DNA from: Candidatus Marsarchaeota archaeon
GTDB lineage: Archaea; Micrarchaeota; Micrarchaeia; Micrarchaeales; Micrarchaeaceae
Assembly (NCBI GenBank): GCA_023473665.1
Contig: JAMCYM010000002.1
Span: 307,270 to 371,269, forward strand
Direction: 5' to 3'
DNA length: 64,000 nt
Translations under genes and position numbers: made by a program
In this document: positions 1 through 7,635 of the stretch, piece after piece
How the letters are laid out: every line of letters starts with the position of its first letter
Position numbering within the stretch: position 1 is the first letter of the stretch
Notes under the pieces: generated by a model
Databases searched by the model: none
The model's input: the letters and a program-made list of their open reading frames with translations, nothing else
What the model was told of the DNA's origin: nothing

Positions 1-24
1 TGGTAAGGCATACGTTTAGCGTCA

Positions 25-32
25 TATAAAGA
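25..32 (+). promoter_or_regulatory. TATA box of agmatinase operon
   Basis: The string TATAAAGA is centred about 28 nt upstream of the ATG at 56. This predicts a start of transcription almost on that ATG, and so a leaderless mRNA. Confidence 0.5.
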
Positions 33-55
33 TTCCTTTAGTCGTTCCATAGTGC

Positions 56-982
56 ATGTTTAATGCTTTGCGGAAACATACTGCTACAGGCAAATGTGAG
101 TCAATGAAACTGTTGCATGGCATGGCCCCGTACAACCTCTTCGGGCTTGAGGATCAGAGCTACGACTCTGCAAAGGTCGTGGCAGTGCCAGTGCCCTACG
201 ACTCGACTACCAGCTACAAGGCAGGCGCCAGGAACGGGCCAATGGCTATAATAGAGGCCAGCAGGGCCGTCGAGCTCTACAGCGAGGAGCTCGGCCGGAA
301 GCCGAGCGAGGCAAGTATATTCACAACAGAGGAACTCGAGCCTGATGTCGGCTCGCCAGAGCGCACAGTGCGGCGCATAGAGAGGGAGATTGAGCTCATT
401 GTGGCAGACGGGAAGATGCCGTTGCTCATCGGCGGGGAGCACACGGTCGCGCTAGGCGCGATCGGGGCGCTGGCAAAGGCGGGCAAGGCCTTCAGCGTTG
501 TGCACTTCGACGCCCATGCCGATTCTAGGCAGGAGTTCATGGGCTCGAAATACTCGCACGCGTGCGTGGCGGCAAGGGCCCGCGAGCTGGCGAGGGGCGT
601 GTATAGCGTTGGAGTGCGCAGCACTGACGAAGAGAGCGCGAAGCTTCACTCCAAGGATACCTTATATATGAAGGACATGCGGGGCATGGACGCCAAGACC
701 ATAGCAGACAGGATAGCAGCCAGAACCGAGAAAAGCGTATATATGACGATAGACCTTGACGTGCTCGATCCCAGCGAGATGCCGAGCGTGGGCACACCCG
801 AACCAGACGGCATGCGCTTCAGGCAACTTGTAGATGTGATAGCCATGCTTCTGAGGAAAAAGGAGCTCCTGGGCTTCGATGTGACTGAGCTGAGCCCCAT
901 ACCTGGCCAGCATGCCCCGAATTACCTAGCCGCAAAGCTCATATATCTGATAATAGGTAATGCCTTTAGGGATAGGAAATGA
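56..982 (+). CDS. speB: Agmatinase / ureohydrolase family protein
   Basis: Mn-dependent ureohydrolase that would split agmatine into putrescine and urea in archaeal polyamine synthesis. The binuclear metal ligands are all visible: GGEH (126-129), DAHAD (152-156), SHA (167-169) and DLDVLDPS (233-240). Length of 308 aa is normal for the family. The family-like region begins at Met17 (position 104), but the TATA box fits a leaderless start at 56, so the first 16 residues are uncertain. The stop overlaps the start of the next gene (ATGA), giving translational coupling. Agmatinase versus another ureohydrolase cannot be settled by eye. Confidence 0.88.
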   Translation: MFNALRKHTATGKCESMKLLHGMAPYNLFGLEDQSYDSAKVVAVPVPYDSTTSYKAGARNGPMAIIEASRAVELYSEELGRKPSEASIFTTEELEPDVGSPERTVRRIEREIELIVADGKMPLLIGGEHTVALGAIGALAKAGKAFSVVHFDAHADSRQEFMGSKYSHACVAARARELARGVYSVGVRSTDEESAKLHSKDTLYMKDMRGMDAKTIADRIAARTEKSVYMTIDLDVLDPSEMPSVGTPEPDGMRFRQLVDVIAMLLRKKELLGFDVTELSPIPGQHAPNYLAAKLIYLIIGNAFRDRK

Positions 983-1623
983 GGCTTTACGCTACGCCGA
1001 AGAAATACAGACCGAGCCAGCAAAATGCCGGCGCACCAACCAGCCTAGTTGACGAAAGATGGATAGGAGGGCAGCGGCATCTGGAAGAAGTCGTGCAAGG
1101 CCTGGCAAGGTTGGCCGAGGAAAAAACAAGGCACCAATCGAAGATAGGCGAATACACCAACAAGAACAGGGAAGACGGTATCATAATAATGAACTATGTC
1201 TTAGCCCATTTTGAAGAGCTTAAGATAATAGGTGCCATAGAAAACAATGTAACGAAGCCGTCTATCGATACGCTGAGACCTGATTCGCCGACGACCTTTG
1301 ACACCATAACAGTGCATCTTGATAATAAGCATGTAAAGGAAATTTATCATGGTATACTAGAGTCAGTAGAGGCAAAGCCTATCCGCCTTTCTATATTCCC
1401 TGGCTACAAGATAACAGACCCAGACCATCTAGGCACAATAGTGGAAGAGCTGGTTGGTATGGGGGTTGACAAAAGCGAGCTGCAGACGATTGAGCAAAGA
1501 ACCGTCGAAAACTTTCTGCGCAGGTATAGCGACGATCCAAAGCTAAATGAATGGCTTAGGAGAAATTTTGATAGAGCCGAAATAAAGAAGTTCCCTAGAA
1601 TAAGCACTGAAAGCCATTACTAG
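979..1623 (+). CDS. Conserved-looking unknown protein coupled to agmatinase
   Basis: I do not recognise this 214-aa soluble protein. It starts in a 4-bp ATGA overlap with the agmatinase stop, so it is probably co-translated. The N-terminal half is helical and charged, with a Lys/Glu-rich segment at about 35-65. The middle (about 105-150) looks like alternating strands and helices. There is no signal peptide or membrane segment. Codon use matches its neighbour less well, being more A/T-rich. Any link to polyamines rests only on operon position. Confidence 0.7.
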   Translation: MRLYATPKKYRPSQQNAGAPTSLVDERWIGGQRHLEEVVQGLARLAEEKTRHQSKIGEYTNKNREDGIIIMNYVLAHFEELKIIGAIENNVTKPSIDTLRPDSPTTFDTITVHLDNKHVKEIYHGILESVEAKPIRLSIFPGYKITDPDHLGTIVEELVGMGVDKSELQTIEQRTVENFLRRYSDDPKLNEWLRRNFDRAEIKKFPRISTESHY

Positions 1624-1734
1624 TTGTACAATTTACGTTAATCGCTGTTAACTACCCATTGCTTGGAATGGATAGTGCAGGGCTGCGCCTCGCGCCATGA
1701 AAAATAAAAAAGAGGAAATAAAGAAAAATAACGC

Positions 1735-2094
1735 TTACTTGCTGCCCAGTCCTGCTCCGATCACGGCCAGTATGAAGCCGACTATCGCCGTAAGCAGGTA
1801 CGTCGTGCTGCCCAGGCTCAGAGCCACTAGGGCAAAGCCTCCCGCTATAGCCGCGCACCCTGCAGTCATGCCAAACTTTTGGCCGACTCCCATTAGGTAC
1901 GTGAAGCTGACTATGAACAGGATTATCGAGCTGACTACCGCGCCTGCATAGAGCAATGGCAGCCATATCGACGATACAGCCGCGCCGAAAGCCACCGATC
2001 CTGTCGAGATCAGGTAGACTAGGGCCAGATAGATGATGCTACCTATGAACTGCAGCACGAATGCTGCCGGGTTCGTTCCTCTTTCTTTAGCCAT
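1735..2094 (-). CDS. Small four-helix membrane protein
   Basis: A 119-aa hydrophobic protein with about four predicted transmembrane segments (residues about 12-32, 40-65, 73-93 and 97-116) and a short basic N-terminus. Gly/Ala/Ser-rich helices resemble small archaeal membrane proteins of unknown role. A TATA-like CCTTTTAAAGC lies about 30-40 nt upstream on this strand (2121-2131). It appears monocistronic. No function can be given. Confidence 0.7.
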   Translation of the reverse strand: MAKERGTNPAAFVLQFIGSIIYLALVYLISTGSVAFGAAVSSIWLPLLYAGAVVSSIILFIVSFTYLMGVGQKFGMTAGCAAIAGGFALVALSLGSTTYLLTAIVGFILAVIGAGLGSK

Positions 2095-2202
2095 TTACAT
2101 CACAGAGAGGAGTGCACTGGCAATGCTTTAAAAGGCTTGCTTCGCATTCGGCGAGCGGCGTATAAGGGACGTTAGTGCTTGGGCACAAGCTGCAGATGAA
2201 AA

Positions 2203-2274
2203 TGGGCCCGCGGCGAATCGAACGCCGTATCTTCACGTTGTCAACGTGACGTCTTACCAATCGACTACGAGCCC
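2203..2274 (-). tRNA. tRNA-Val (GAC)
   Basis: A full cloverleaf folds: acceptor GGGCTCG/CGGGCCC, D arm, anticodon stem TCACG/CGTGA with loop TTGACAA (anticodon GAC), T arm CGGCG-TTCGATT-CGCCG and discriminator A. No CCA is encoded and there is no intron. The first ten bases overlap the 3' end of the RNase Z gene, whose TAG stop is bases 8-10 of the tRNA. Confidence 0.93.
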
Positions 2275-3176
2275 CTCTTCGCACGCTCAAGCGTTATGCT
2301 CAGCCCGTCATGTGCGGCCTCAACATTCTTGAATATTTCCTTTGCCTCGTTTTCCAGCACGCGCTGGTCCGTGTAGCGCGTGCTCATGTGGGTCAGCACC
2401 AGCCTCTTGACATGGGCCTTCTTCGCCACCCCTGCTGCCTCCTTTGCGGTTGAGTGCAGGCGCTCCTTGGCCAACCTTGCCAGCTCCTCGGCGTATGCAG
2501 ATTCGTGGATCAGGAGGTCGGCGCCTTTGGCAGCTGCAACAGTTGATGCAGCAGGCCGCGTGTCAGTCGCGTACACCAGCTTCCTGCCCTGCTCCAGCGT
2601 GGTAACGGCGCTCAGCTTCACCGTCTTGTTCCCTATCTTTATTGAGCCGCGTTTTGCTAGAGCGGAGAACATCTCGCTCTTTATCCCGAGCAAGTCGCAC
2701 TTGCGCTTCATGAAATGATGCTTGTCCTGCTCCTTGACGACATAGCCGTATGTCTTTACAGTATGGTTGAGCGCGAACGCCCTTATCTCGAGGTTCTTGT
2801 CGACACGCACAATGCCGGAACGCACCTCCTCGACTATTATTGGATAGCTTATCATGGCGTTGTCGAACTGCAGCAGCGCCAGCAGGCTCTTCGTGAAGCC
2901 CTGGGGCACGTATATGAAAAGCGGCGCTGAGCGCTTGTAGAGCGCGAGCGTGCGCACAATGCCCGCAACGCCTATTACATGGTCGCCGTGCATATGCGTT
3001 ATGAATATGGCGTTCACCTTGTAGGGATTTATGCCGAAGCGCATCATCTGCCTCTGCGTGCCCTCGCCGCAGTCGAGCAGGTAGAGCATGCCTTCATATT
3101 CAACCGCCACGCCTGCCAGCCCGCGCTCCTTCGTGGGCGCCGAGCCCGATGTGCCGAGTATTGTTGCCCTGAACAT
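2265..3176 (-). CDS. rnz: Ribonuclease Z (tRNA 3' endonuclease)
   Basis: Metallo-beta-lactamase-fold nuclease that cuts 3' trailers from tRNA precursors. The zinc motif HMHGDH lies at 61-66, preceded by a GTSGSAP start and a DCGEGTQRQ motif typical of the ElaC/RNase Z family. The C-terminal HMSTRY segment fits the last His motif. Length of 303 aa is normal. The stop codon sits inside tRNA-Val(GAC) on the same strand, so mRNA and tRNA probably share a primary transcript. It lies just downstream of the NFACT gene (8-bp gap), likely one operon with GGGP synthase. Confidence 0.93.
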   Translation of the reverse strand: MFRATILGTSGSAPTKERGLAGVAVEYEGMLYLLDCGEGTQRQMMRFGINPYKVNAIFITHMHGDHVIGVAGIVRTLALYKRSAPLFIYVPQGFTKSLLALLQFDNAMISYPIIVEEVRSGIVRVDKNLEIRAFALNHTVKTYGYVVKEQDKHHFMKRKCDLLGIKSEMFSALAKRGSIKIGNKTVKLSAVTTLEQGRKLVYATDTRPAASTVAAAKGADLLIHESAYAEELARLAKERLHSTAKEAAGVAKKAHVKRLVLTHMSTRYTDQRVLENEAKEIFKNVEAAHDGLSITLERAKRGS

Positions 3177-3184
3177 GCATTCGC

Positions 3185-4297
3185 CTACAATTCCAGCTTG
3201 ATTATCTTGTCCTTCAGGTCAAGGCCATTTATCTTGAGCTCGGGGAAGCGCTCCCTGAGCTCCTCGACTGTGGCATGCCTGTGCTCCCTCGCGTACGATA
3301 TCAGCATATTTATCTGGTTTAGCATTTCAAATATCTTTCTGCCTGCCTCGCGGTTCAATGCCGTCGAGGCCTCCAGCTCCGCGATTGCGTGCTTCTGCTT
3401 CTCGATGCTCGCGGCGAGCTCCTTGGCAAGCGCGTTTTCCTCTATTGTTTCCTTTGGCATGACGGAATAATAAAATTCGTCAAGAAGCTCCTGCATGCTC
3501 GCAAAGGTGCGTTTTTCTAATGTGCTGTACTTGACGAGCGGAACCACAGAATAGTCGACCGCATTGCCGCCATCGAGGTACATGCAATACGATGGCGCCG
3601 CCGATTCTGCCACTTCATCAGCAAGCGCCTTCGCGATGTCTGGCAGCGACCCGAGCGATTGCGAGAGTCTTGCCTTAGGGTCGATGCGCAGGTGCAGCAG
3701 GGCGTTCTCTGCGTACTGCGCCCCGATGTTGACGTTCCTGTTGAGGAACGACATGATTGAGACGTTCTGATCAGCTGCCTTCGCAAGCTCGGCCAGCCTT
3801 GCCTGCGCACCGCTGGTTCCTGCCATAGTAATAGGAGCGTTATGGGGCGGCACGTATGTTGCGCCGGGCCGCACGCTCCTGTCCTTGAAGTCATGCACCC
3901 TGTAAGCGAGCATTATGCGCATGTCCTGCTCGGCTATTACCATATTGCCCTTGCCGAACATCTCGAGCACTATGTTCATGCTTGCATCGGCTTTCTCCAA
4001 CCTGATGAGCAGCAGGCGGTCGTCGTTGTACTGCTCGACCGATCCTATCACCGCGCCAGAGATGCGCTTCCGCACCGCGAGCGCGAATGGTGTAGGCTGC
4101 TCCGCGGCCTCTACGTAGCGTGTTGCACCAACCGTGCGGCCGAGAAGGCACTGCAGATTGAGCTGCGTGCCCTGCCTGCTCAGCCTGAACCTGAAAGAGC
4201 CATTTCCCAACTCGTAGAACTTGTCGATATGGTAACCATTGAGCGACGCAAGTTCCCTCGATAGAACAGAGAGCTCTAGCGTGGATATCTCGCGCAT
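3185..4297 (-). CDS. NFACT-N domain protein (Rqc2/RqcH-like), short form
   Basis: The N-terminal region (STLELSVLSREL, then a GNGSFRFRL strand set and MLAYRVHDFKDRSVRPG) matches the NFACT-N fold of the Rqc2/RqcH/Tae2 family, which binds stalled 60S/50S-tRNA complexes and adds C-terminal tails. A coiled coil covers about residues 285-330. The protein ends soon after, about 370 aa, whereas family members usually run to 550-700 aa and carry an NFACT-R domain, which is absent here. The ATG at 4297 avoids overlap with the upstream gene; a GTG at 4327 is the alternative. Confidence 0.8.
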   Translation of the reverse strand: MREISTLELSVLSRELASLNGYHIDKFYELGNGSFRFRLSRQGTQLNLQCLLGRTVGATRYVEAAEQPTPFALAVRKRISGAVIGSVEQYNDDRLLLIRLEKADASMNIVLEMFGKGNMVIAEQDMRIMLAYRVHDFKDRSVRPGATYVPPHNAPITMAGTSGAQARLAELAKAADQNVSIMSFLNRNVNIGAQYAENALLHLRIDPKARLSQSLGSLPDIAKALADEVAESAAPSYCMYLDGGNAVDYSVVPLVKYSTLEKRTFASMQELLDEFYYSVMPKETIEENALAKELAASIEKQKHAIAELEASTALNREAGRKIFEMLNQINMLISYAREHRHATVEELRERFPELKINGLDLKDKIIKLEL

Positions 4298-4301
4298 TGT
4301 G

Positions 4302-5099
4302 CTAGCGCCCTTTTCTCTTTCTTGCACCCTCTTCTTTTGCGATGCGGGAGAAGAGCAGCGCCTTCTTGTAAGCAGATGAGGTAGAACCGTTCTCGAAGGC
4401 GGTGCCTATCTGCACAGCGTCGGCTCCATTCTTGTACGCTGTTCTGAGCTCCTGCTCCGATACGATCCCGCCGCCGACAACGTACGGCACGTCTATCGCC
4501 TGGCGCACCGCCCTTATCATATCGGCAGGTATGGGCCCGCCGCCTTGTAGCCTGGGATTCGAGCCCGTATCAGTCACTATGAGCCTGCTCCCGAAGTATT
4601 GGCCGGTAAGCGCAAGCGCAGCCGCTATCTTCGGCTTCTCCTTAGGTATTAAGTTGGCGTCGCCTACCCAGCCGGCCGTGCCGCCGGGCTCGACAAGTAT
4701 GTAGCCGACCGGCAATGGCTCTATGCCGAGATGCCTGATCAGCGGCGCAACGAGCATCTGCGCCTGCGAGTGCCAGTAGGAGTTGCGCGAGTTGAGCAGC
4801 GTCTGGAAGTATATCGCGTCTGCATACTTGGTTATCGTAGCCATGTTGCCCGGGAAGAGCACGAGCGGCACGTCTATGGCTTCGTGTATCTGCTTGGTGA
4901 CCTCGTCGAGCATGGTGCCCTGCACGCCGCTGCTGCCGCCGAGCAGCAGAATGTCGCTGCCTCCCTTCGTAACTGCTTTCGCGGTCTCTACTGCCTCCTT
5001 TTCGTTCTTGTAGTCCTCAGGGTCCATGAGCGAGAACAGCATCGCGCCCTTGCTCTCTATGGTATCGTGTATGTACCTTTCGACCTTTCCGTTCTTCAT
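4302..5099 (-). CDS. Geranylgeranylglyceryl phosphate synthase
   Basis: TIM-barrel prenyltransferase joining sn-glycerol-1-phosphate to geranylgeranyl diphosphate, the first ether bond of archaeal lipids. Diagnostic stretches are FSLMDPED near the N-terminus, LLGGSSGVQ, LFPGN, a YILVEPGGTAGWVGD block, and the phosphate-binding YVVGGGIVSEQE and GADAVQIGTAFE. Length of about 265 aa fits group II enzymes. The ATG at 5099 is preferred over an in-frame GTG at 5108. Its substrate supplier, a polyprenyl diphosphate synthase, lies at 51438-52520. Confidence 0.93.
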   Translation of the reverse strand: MKNGKVERYIHDTIESKGAMLFSLMDPEDYKNEKEAVETAKAVTKGGSDILLLGGSSGVQGTMLDEVTKQIHEAIDVPLVLFPGNMATITKYADAIYFQTLLNSRNSYWHSQAQMLVAPLIRHLGIEPLPVGYILVEPGGTAGWVGDANLIPKEKPKIAAALALTGQYFGSRLIVTDTGSNPRLQGGGPIPADMIRAVRQAIDVPYVVGGGIVSEQELRTAYKNGADAVQIGTAFENGSTSSAYKKALLFSRIAKEEGARKRKGR

Positions 5100-5118
5100 G
5101 ATAATCACAGCAATAGCG

Positions 5119-6141
5119 TCACTTGTGAGTCTTGTCGAACTCCTTGAGCATCTCCAGGCCAGCCTTCTCCATCCTTTCCTTAGGCGCGAATCCGAGCTCG
5201 GTGCGCGCCCTGTCTATGCGTATTATTCTGTCGCTGGCCACAAACTCCAGCTCATCGGACTTCACGCCCATTATCGGTCTTATTATCTTGGCCACGGTAT
5301 GGGAGATATGCCGTGAGGGCGGCTTCACGCCGAAATAATCGGCAACGAACCCGAACAGGCTCTTCACAGTGTAGGCCTGGCCGTCCGTTGCATTGTAAAC
5401 CCTGTTCAGCGCCTTCGGACTCTGCGCAGCCAAGAACATTATCCTGACGGCGTCGTTTTCATGTATAAGTGTGAGATGGTTGCCGCCCGTGCCTATATAC
5501 ATGGCCTTGCCCGCCTTGATCAACTCGAAGATCTTGAAGAATGAGTTGGTGTAATGCAGCCCGTAGAGCGTGCCGAACCTCAGTGTGGTGTAATGCATCT
5601 TCGGATCTGTCTCTGCATATGATTCCACTACGCGTTCGGCCATCTCCTTGCTCTCCGAATAAGGGCTTGCCGGCTTAAGCTCCGACTCCTCTGTCAGAGT
5701 CTCGCCAGGGCGCCGATAGCCGTAAACGGTGCAGCTGCTTGCGAATATCACGTGGACATTTTTCTGGAGCGGCCTGTTCACAGTCTGGCACGCGCTCAGC
5801 AGATTGTCGGTACCCACCACATTCGCATCTATCAACTCGTCGAACGTGTTCCTGTAGTTGTACGTGGCGCCGGCTATGTGGAATATGTTGTCGACATCCT
5901 TGCACGCTTCCTCGATAACTCGCGTCTCTGACGCATCGCTGCTCCTCAGATCAGCGACATACAGCTCCACGTTCGGAGGCAGCTTAGTCCACTCGTCGCT
6001 TGTTGCAGGGCTCTGCCTGAGCAGCACCCTTACCTCGTGGCCCTCCTTGAGGAGGAGCTCGACGAGAAGGCGCCCTATGCCGCTGGTTGCCCCGGTTACA
6101 AGGTCTATTATAGGAGTCTCGGCCCCTCTGTTGTTAGGCAT
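5119..6141 (-). CDS. NAD-dependent epimerase/dehydratase (extended SDR)
   Basis: Rossmann-fold extended SDR of about 340 aa. The N-terminal VTGATSGIGRLL is the NAD-binding glycine motif, and the catalytic YxxxK is PYSESKE near residue 165. ADLRSSD and FHIAGATYN are typical of nucleotide-sugar epimerases/dehydratases. The substrate is unknown; the C-terminal third carries family variation. It overlaps the upstream proline dehydrogenase-like gene by 8 bp (ATG at 6141; an in-frame TTG lies at 6150), indicating coupling. Confidence 0.85.
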   Translation of the reverse strand: MPNNRGAETPIIDLVTGATSGIGRLLVELLLKEGHEVRVLLRQSPATSDEWTKLPPNVELYVADLRSSDASETRVIEEACKDVDNIFHIAGATYNYRNTFDELIDANVVGTDNLLSACQTVNRPLQKNVHVIFASSCTVYGYRRPGETLTEESELKPASPYSESKEMAERVVESYAETDPKMHYTTLRFGTLYGLHYTNSFFKIFELIKAGKAMYIGTGGNHLTLIHENDAVRIMFLAAQSPKALNRVYNATDGQAYTVKSLFGFVADYFGVKPPSRHISHTVAKIIRPIMGVKSDELEFVASDRIIRIDRARTELGFAPKERMEKAGLEMLKEFDKTHK

Positions 6142-7027
6142 TTCCCACAACCTTATGCTCGCCGTTCAGCACCGCCACAGCAATGTCGCGGATGCGCCCC
6201 TCGGTGAGCCTGTTTATCGCGTATGGTATCCAGTCCTTGCCGTACGTGACATAGACGCTGACGTTGGCCTTTAGCTTCAGAAGCATGCCAACCCTCTTTT
6301 GGTTATAGCCCAATGGCACCTCAAATATTAAATCTCTTCTGTGGCCCTTGTTGGCCTTGAAGAGCCCGAGCATGAGCCTCTCGTCCTGGCCGGCAACTGT
6401 CACGACCCTGTTCTTCCTCGCCAGCCTGTCTATCGAGCGGCTGAAGACGTCGAGCATATCGTCATAGTGCTTGCCGCGCTTGCGAGCGCCCTTTGCCGCA
6501 ACGTCAGGCATGGCGTAGTTGTTTGTAGTGAGCTTTATGTACCTGTTCTTCGCGCCCAGGTACTTTTCGGCTGTGCCATTGTAGAGCAGCGAGGCCGGCA
6601 TCTCGAAACCTGCAGGCATGCCCGCATGCTCCTCGCAGATCCCTGCCAACTCGCCCGGCCCTATGCCCTGCTCGCTCTCCAGCCAGAGCTTGCTGCCCGG
6701 GCCCAGCGAGCCGAGTATCTCTTCTGCTCCTGCGCGCGCCCCGTCCTTGCTGATGAAGTAGCCGAGCTGGCTCAGCCTGACCGACAGGTCGGCGCGTATG
6801 CTCTGCCTGGACAGCTGGCGCGCCAGCTCTATGTAGGCATTGATGTTGTATCTGGCATTGAGCTGCGTGTTGACGTGGTCGCTCAGGAATGTCACTGTGG
6901 GCAGCAGGCCCCTGCCGCTCAGCGTAGCGGCGGTCCTTATGGCAGATGATGTTGTAGTGCCCGCAACATGCTTCCTGACAAGCCTGAACACTAGGCGCTT
7001 GATTATACGATGGTGGTCGTCTGCCAA
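6134..7027 (-). CDS. Proline dehydrogenase (ProDH/PutA-barrel) family protein
   Basis: TIM-barrel flavoenzyme family that oxidises proline to pyrroline-5-carboxylate. Support comes from VTFLSDHVNT, NAYIELARQL, the LWLESEQ strand and the C-terminal VYVTYGKDWIPYAINRL, which mirrors the ProDH hallmark of Arg/Tyr contacts to substrate and FAD. Start: a TTG at 7027 has an AAGGAG Shine-Dalgarno 8 nt upstream. The longer reading from 7072 lacks this and adds a poorly conserved leader. No P5C dehydrogenase is nearby, so the physiological role is open. Confidence 0.75.
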   Translation of the reverse strand: MADDHHRIIKRLVFRLVRKHVAGTTTSSAIRTAATLSGRGLLPTVTFLSDHVNTQLNARYNINAYIELARQLSRQSIRADLSVRLSQLGYFISKDGARAGAEEILGSLGPGSKLWLESEQGIGPGELAGICEEHAGMPAGFEMPASLLYNGTAEKYLGAKNRYIKLTTNNYAMPDVAAKGARKRGKHYDDMLDVFSRSIDRLARKNRVVTVAGQDERLMLGLFKANKGHRRDLIFEVPLGYNQKRVGMLLKLKANVSVYVTYGKDWIPYAINRLTEGRIRDIAVAVLNGEHKVVGNA

Positions 7028-7166
7028 TTTAATCACTCCTTGCCTGCGTGCTAAACCGTGCCTAAACGGCAAAATAGCTCGTCGTGAAACTCCGCGTTGC
7101 TACCTATTCGTTTGCATTCTTTTTATACCTTTGTCTGGGAAGGTTTTTAGTGGTGCTTTGTCAAGC

Positions 7167-7202
7167 ATGAATGGCGCGGAGCGCGCACATTTGGCGATTT
7201 GA
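7167..7202 (+). CDS. Upstream 11-codon leader ORF
   Basis: An ATG-started ORF (MNGAERAHLAI) whose TGA overlaps the ATG of the next gene (TGATG). A TATA-like CTTTTTATACC lies at about 7117-7127, so this ORF would be the first start on the transcript. It may be a leader that couples translation, or chance. Confidence 0.35.
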   Translation: MNGAERAHLAI

Positions 7203-7609
7203 TGGCAAACCCAACTGACAGCACTAGGGGCCTGTCGCTCGGCGAACTGCTGTCAAGGCTGCACTCGGCCGTGCGCCAGTTCGTCTCTGACCTGGATGCG
7301 ATCATAGACAGGAACAAGAATGTTGGCGTGGACGACATACGCGGCCTGAGGGCCAGCGTGACCGAAAGGCTCAGGGCGGGCAATGACGAGGTGGAGAACA
7401 AGAAGCTGCTCGAGGTGCTCGACCTGCTGAGCATGGACAAGACTGTCATAGCCCTCATGAAGGACGACGCAGAGGAATGGCTGGACTTCATAGACGCGAT
7501 AGAGAGCCACATAGCGAGCGGCGAGTACAAGGCCACCGAAGCAGAGAAGGAGGAGCTCGCCAGGATGCGCGAGCTCACGGCGCGCATATCAGGGCTCATA
7601 AGGAAGTAG
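7202..7609 (+). CDS. Small charged helical protein, unknown
   Basis: A 135-aa acidic, almost all-helical protein with heptad-like Leu spacing (about residues 8-35 and 55-130), suggesting a helical bundle or coiled coil. No cysteines, no signal peptide. The ATG at 7202 directly follows the stop of an 11-codon leader ORF; a TTG at 7199 is a less likely start. It faces the 510-aa unknown gene tail to tail. Function not recognised. Confidence 0.7.
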   Translation: MANPTDSTRGLSLGELLSRLHSAVRQFVSDLDAIIDRNKNVGVDDIRGLRASVTERLRAGNDEVENKKLLEVLDLLSMDKTVIALMKDDAEEWLDFIDAIESHIASGEYKATEAEKEELARMRELTARISGLIRK

Positions 7610-7635
7610 GGAATCGCAGCGCGACCTCAATTTGT

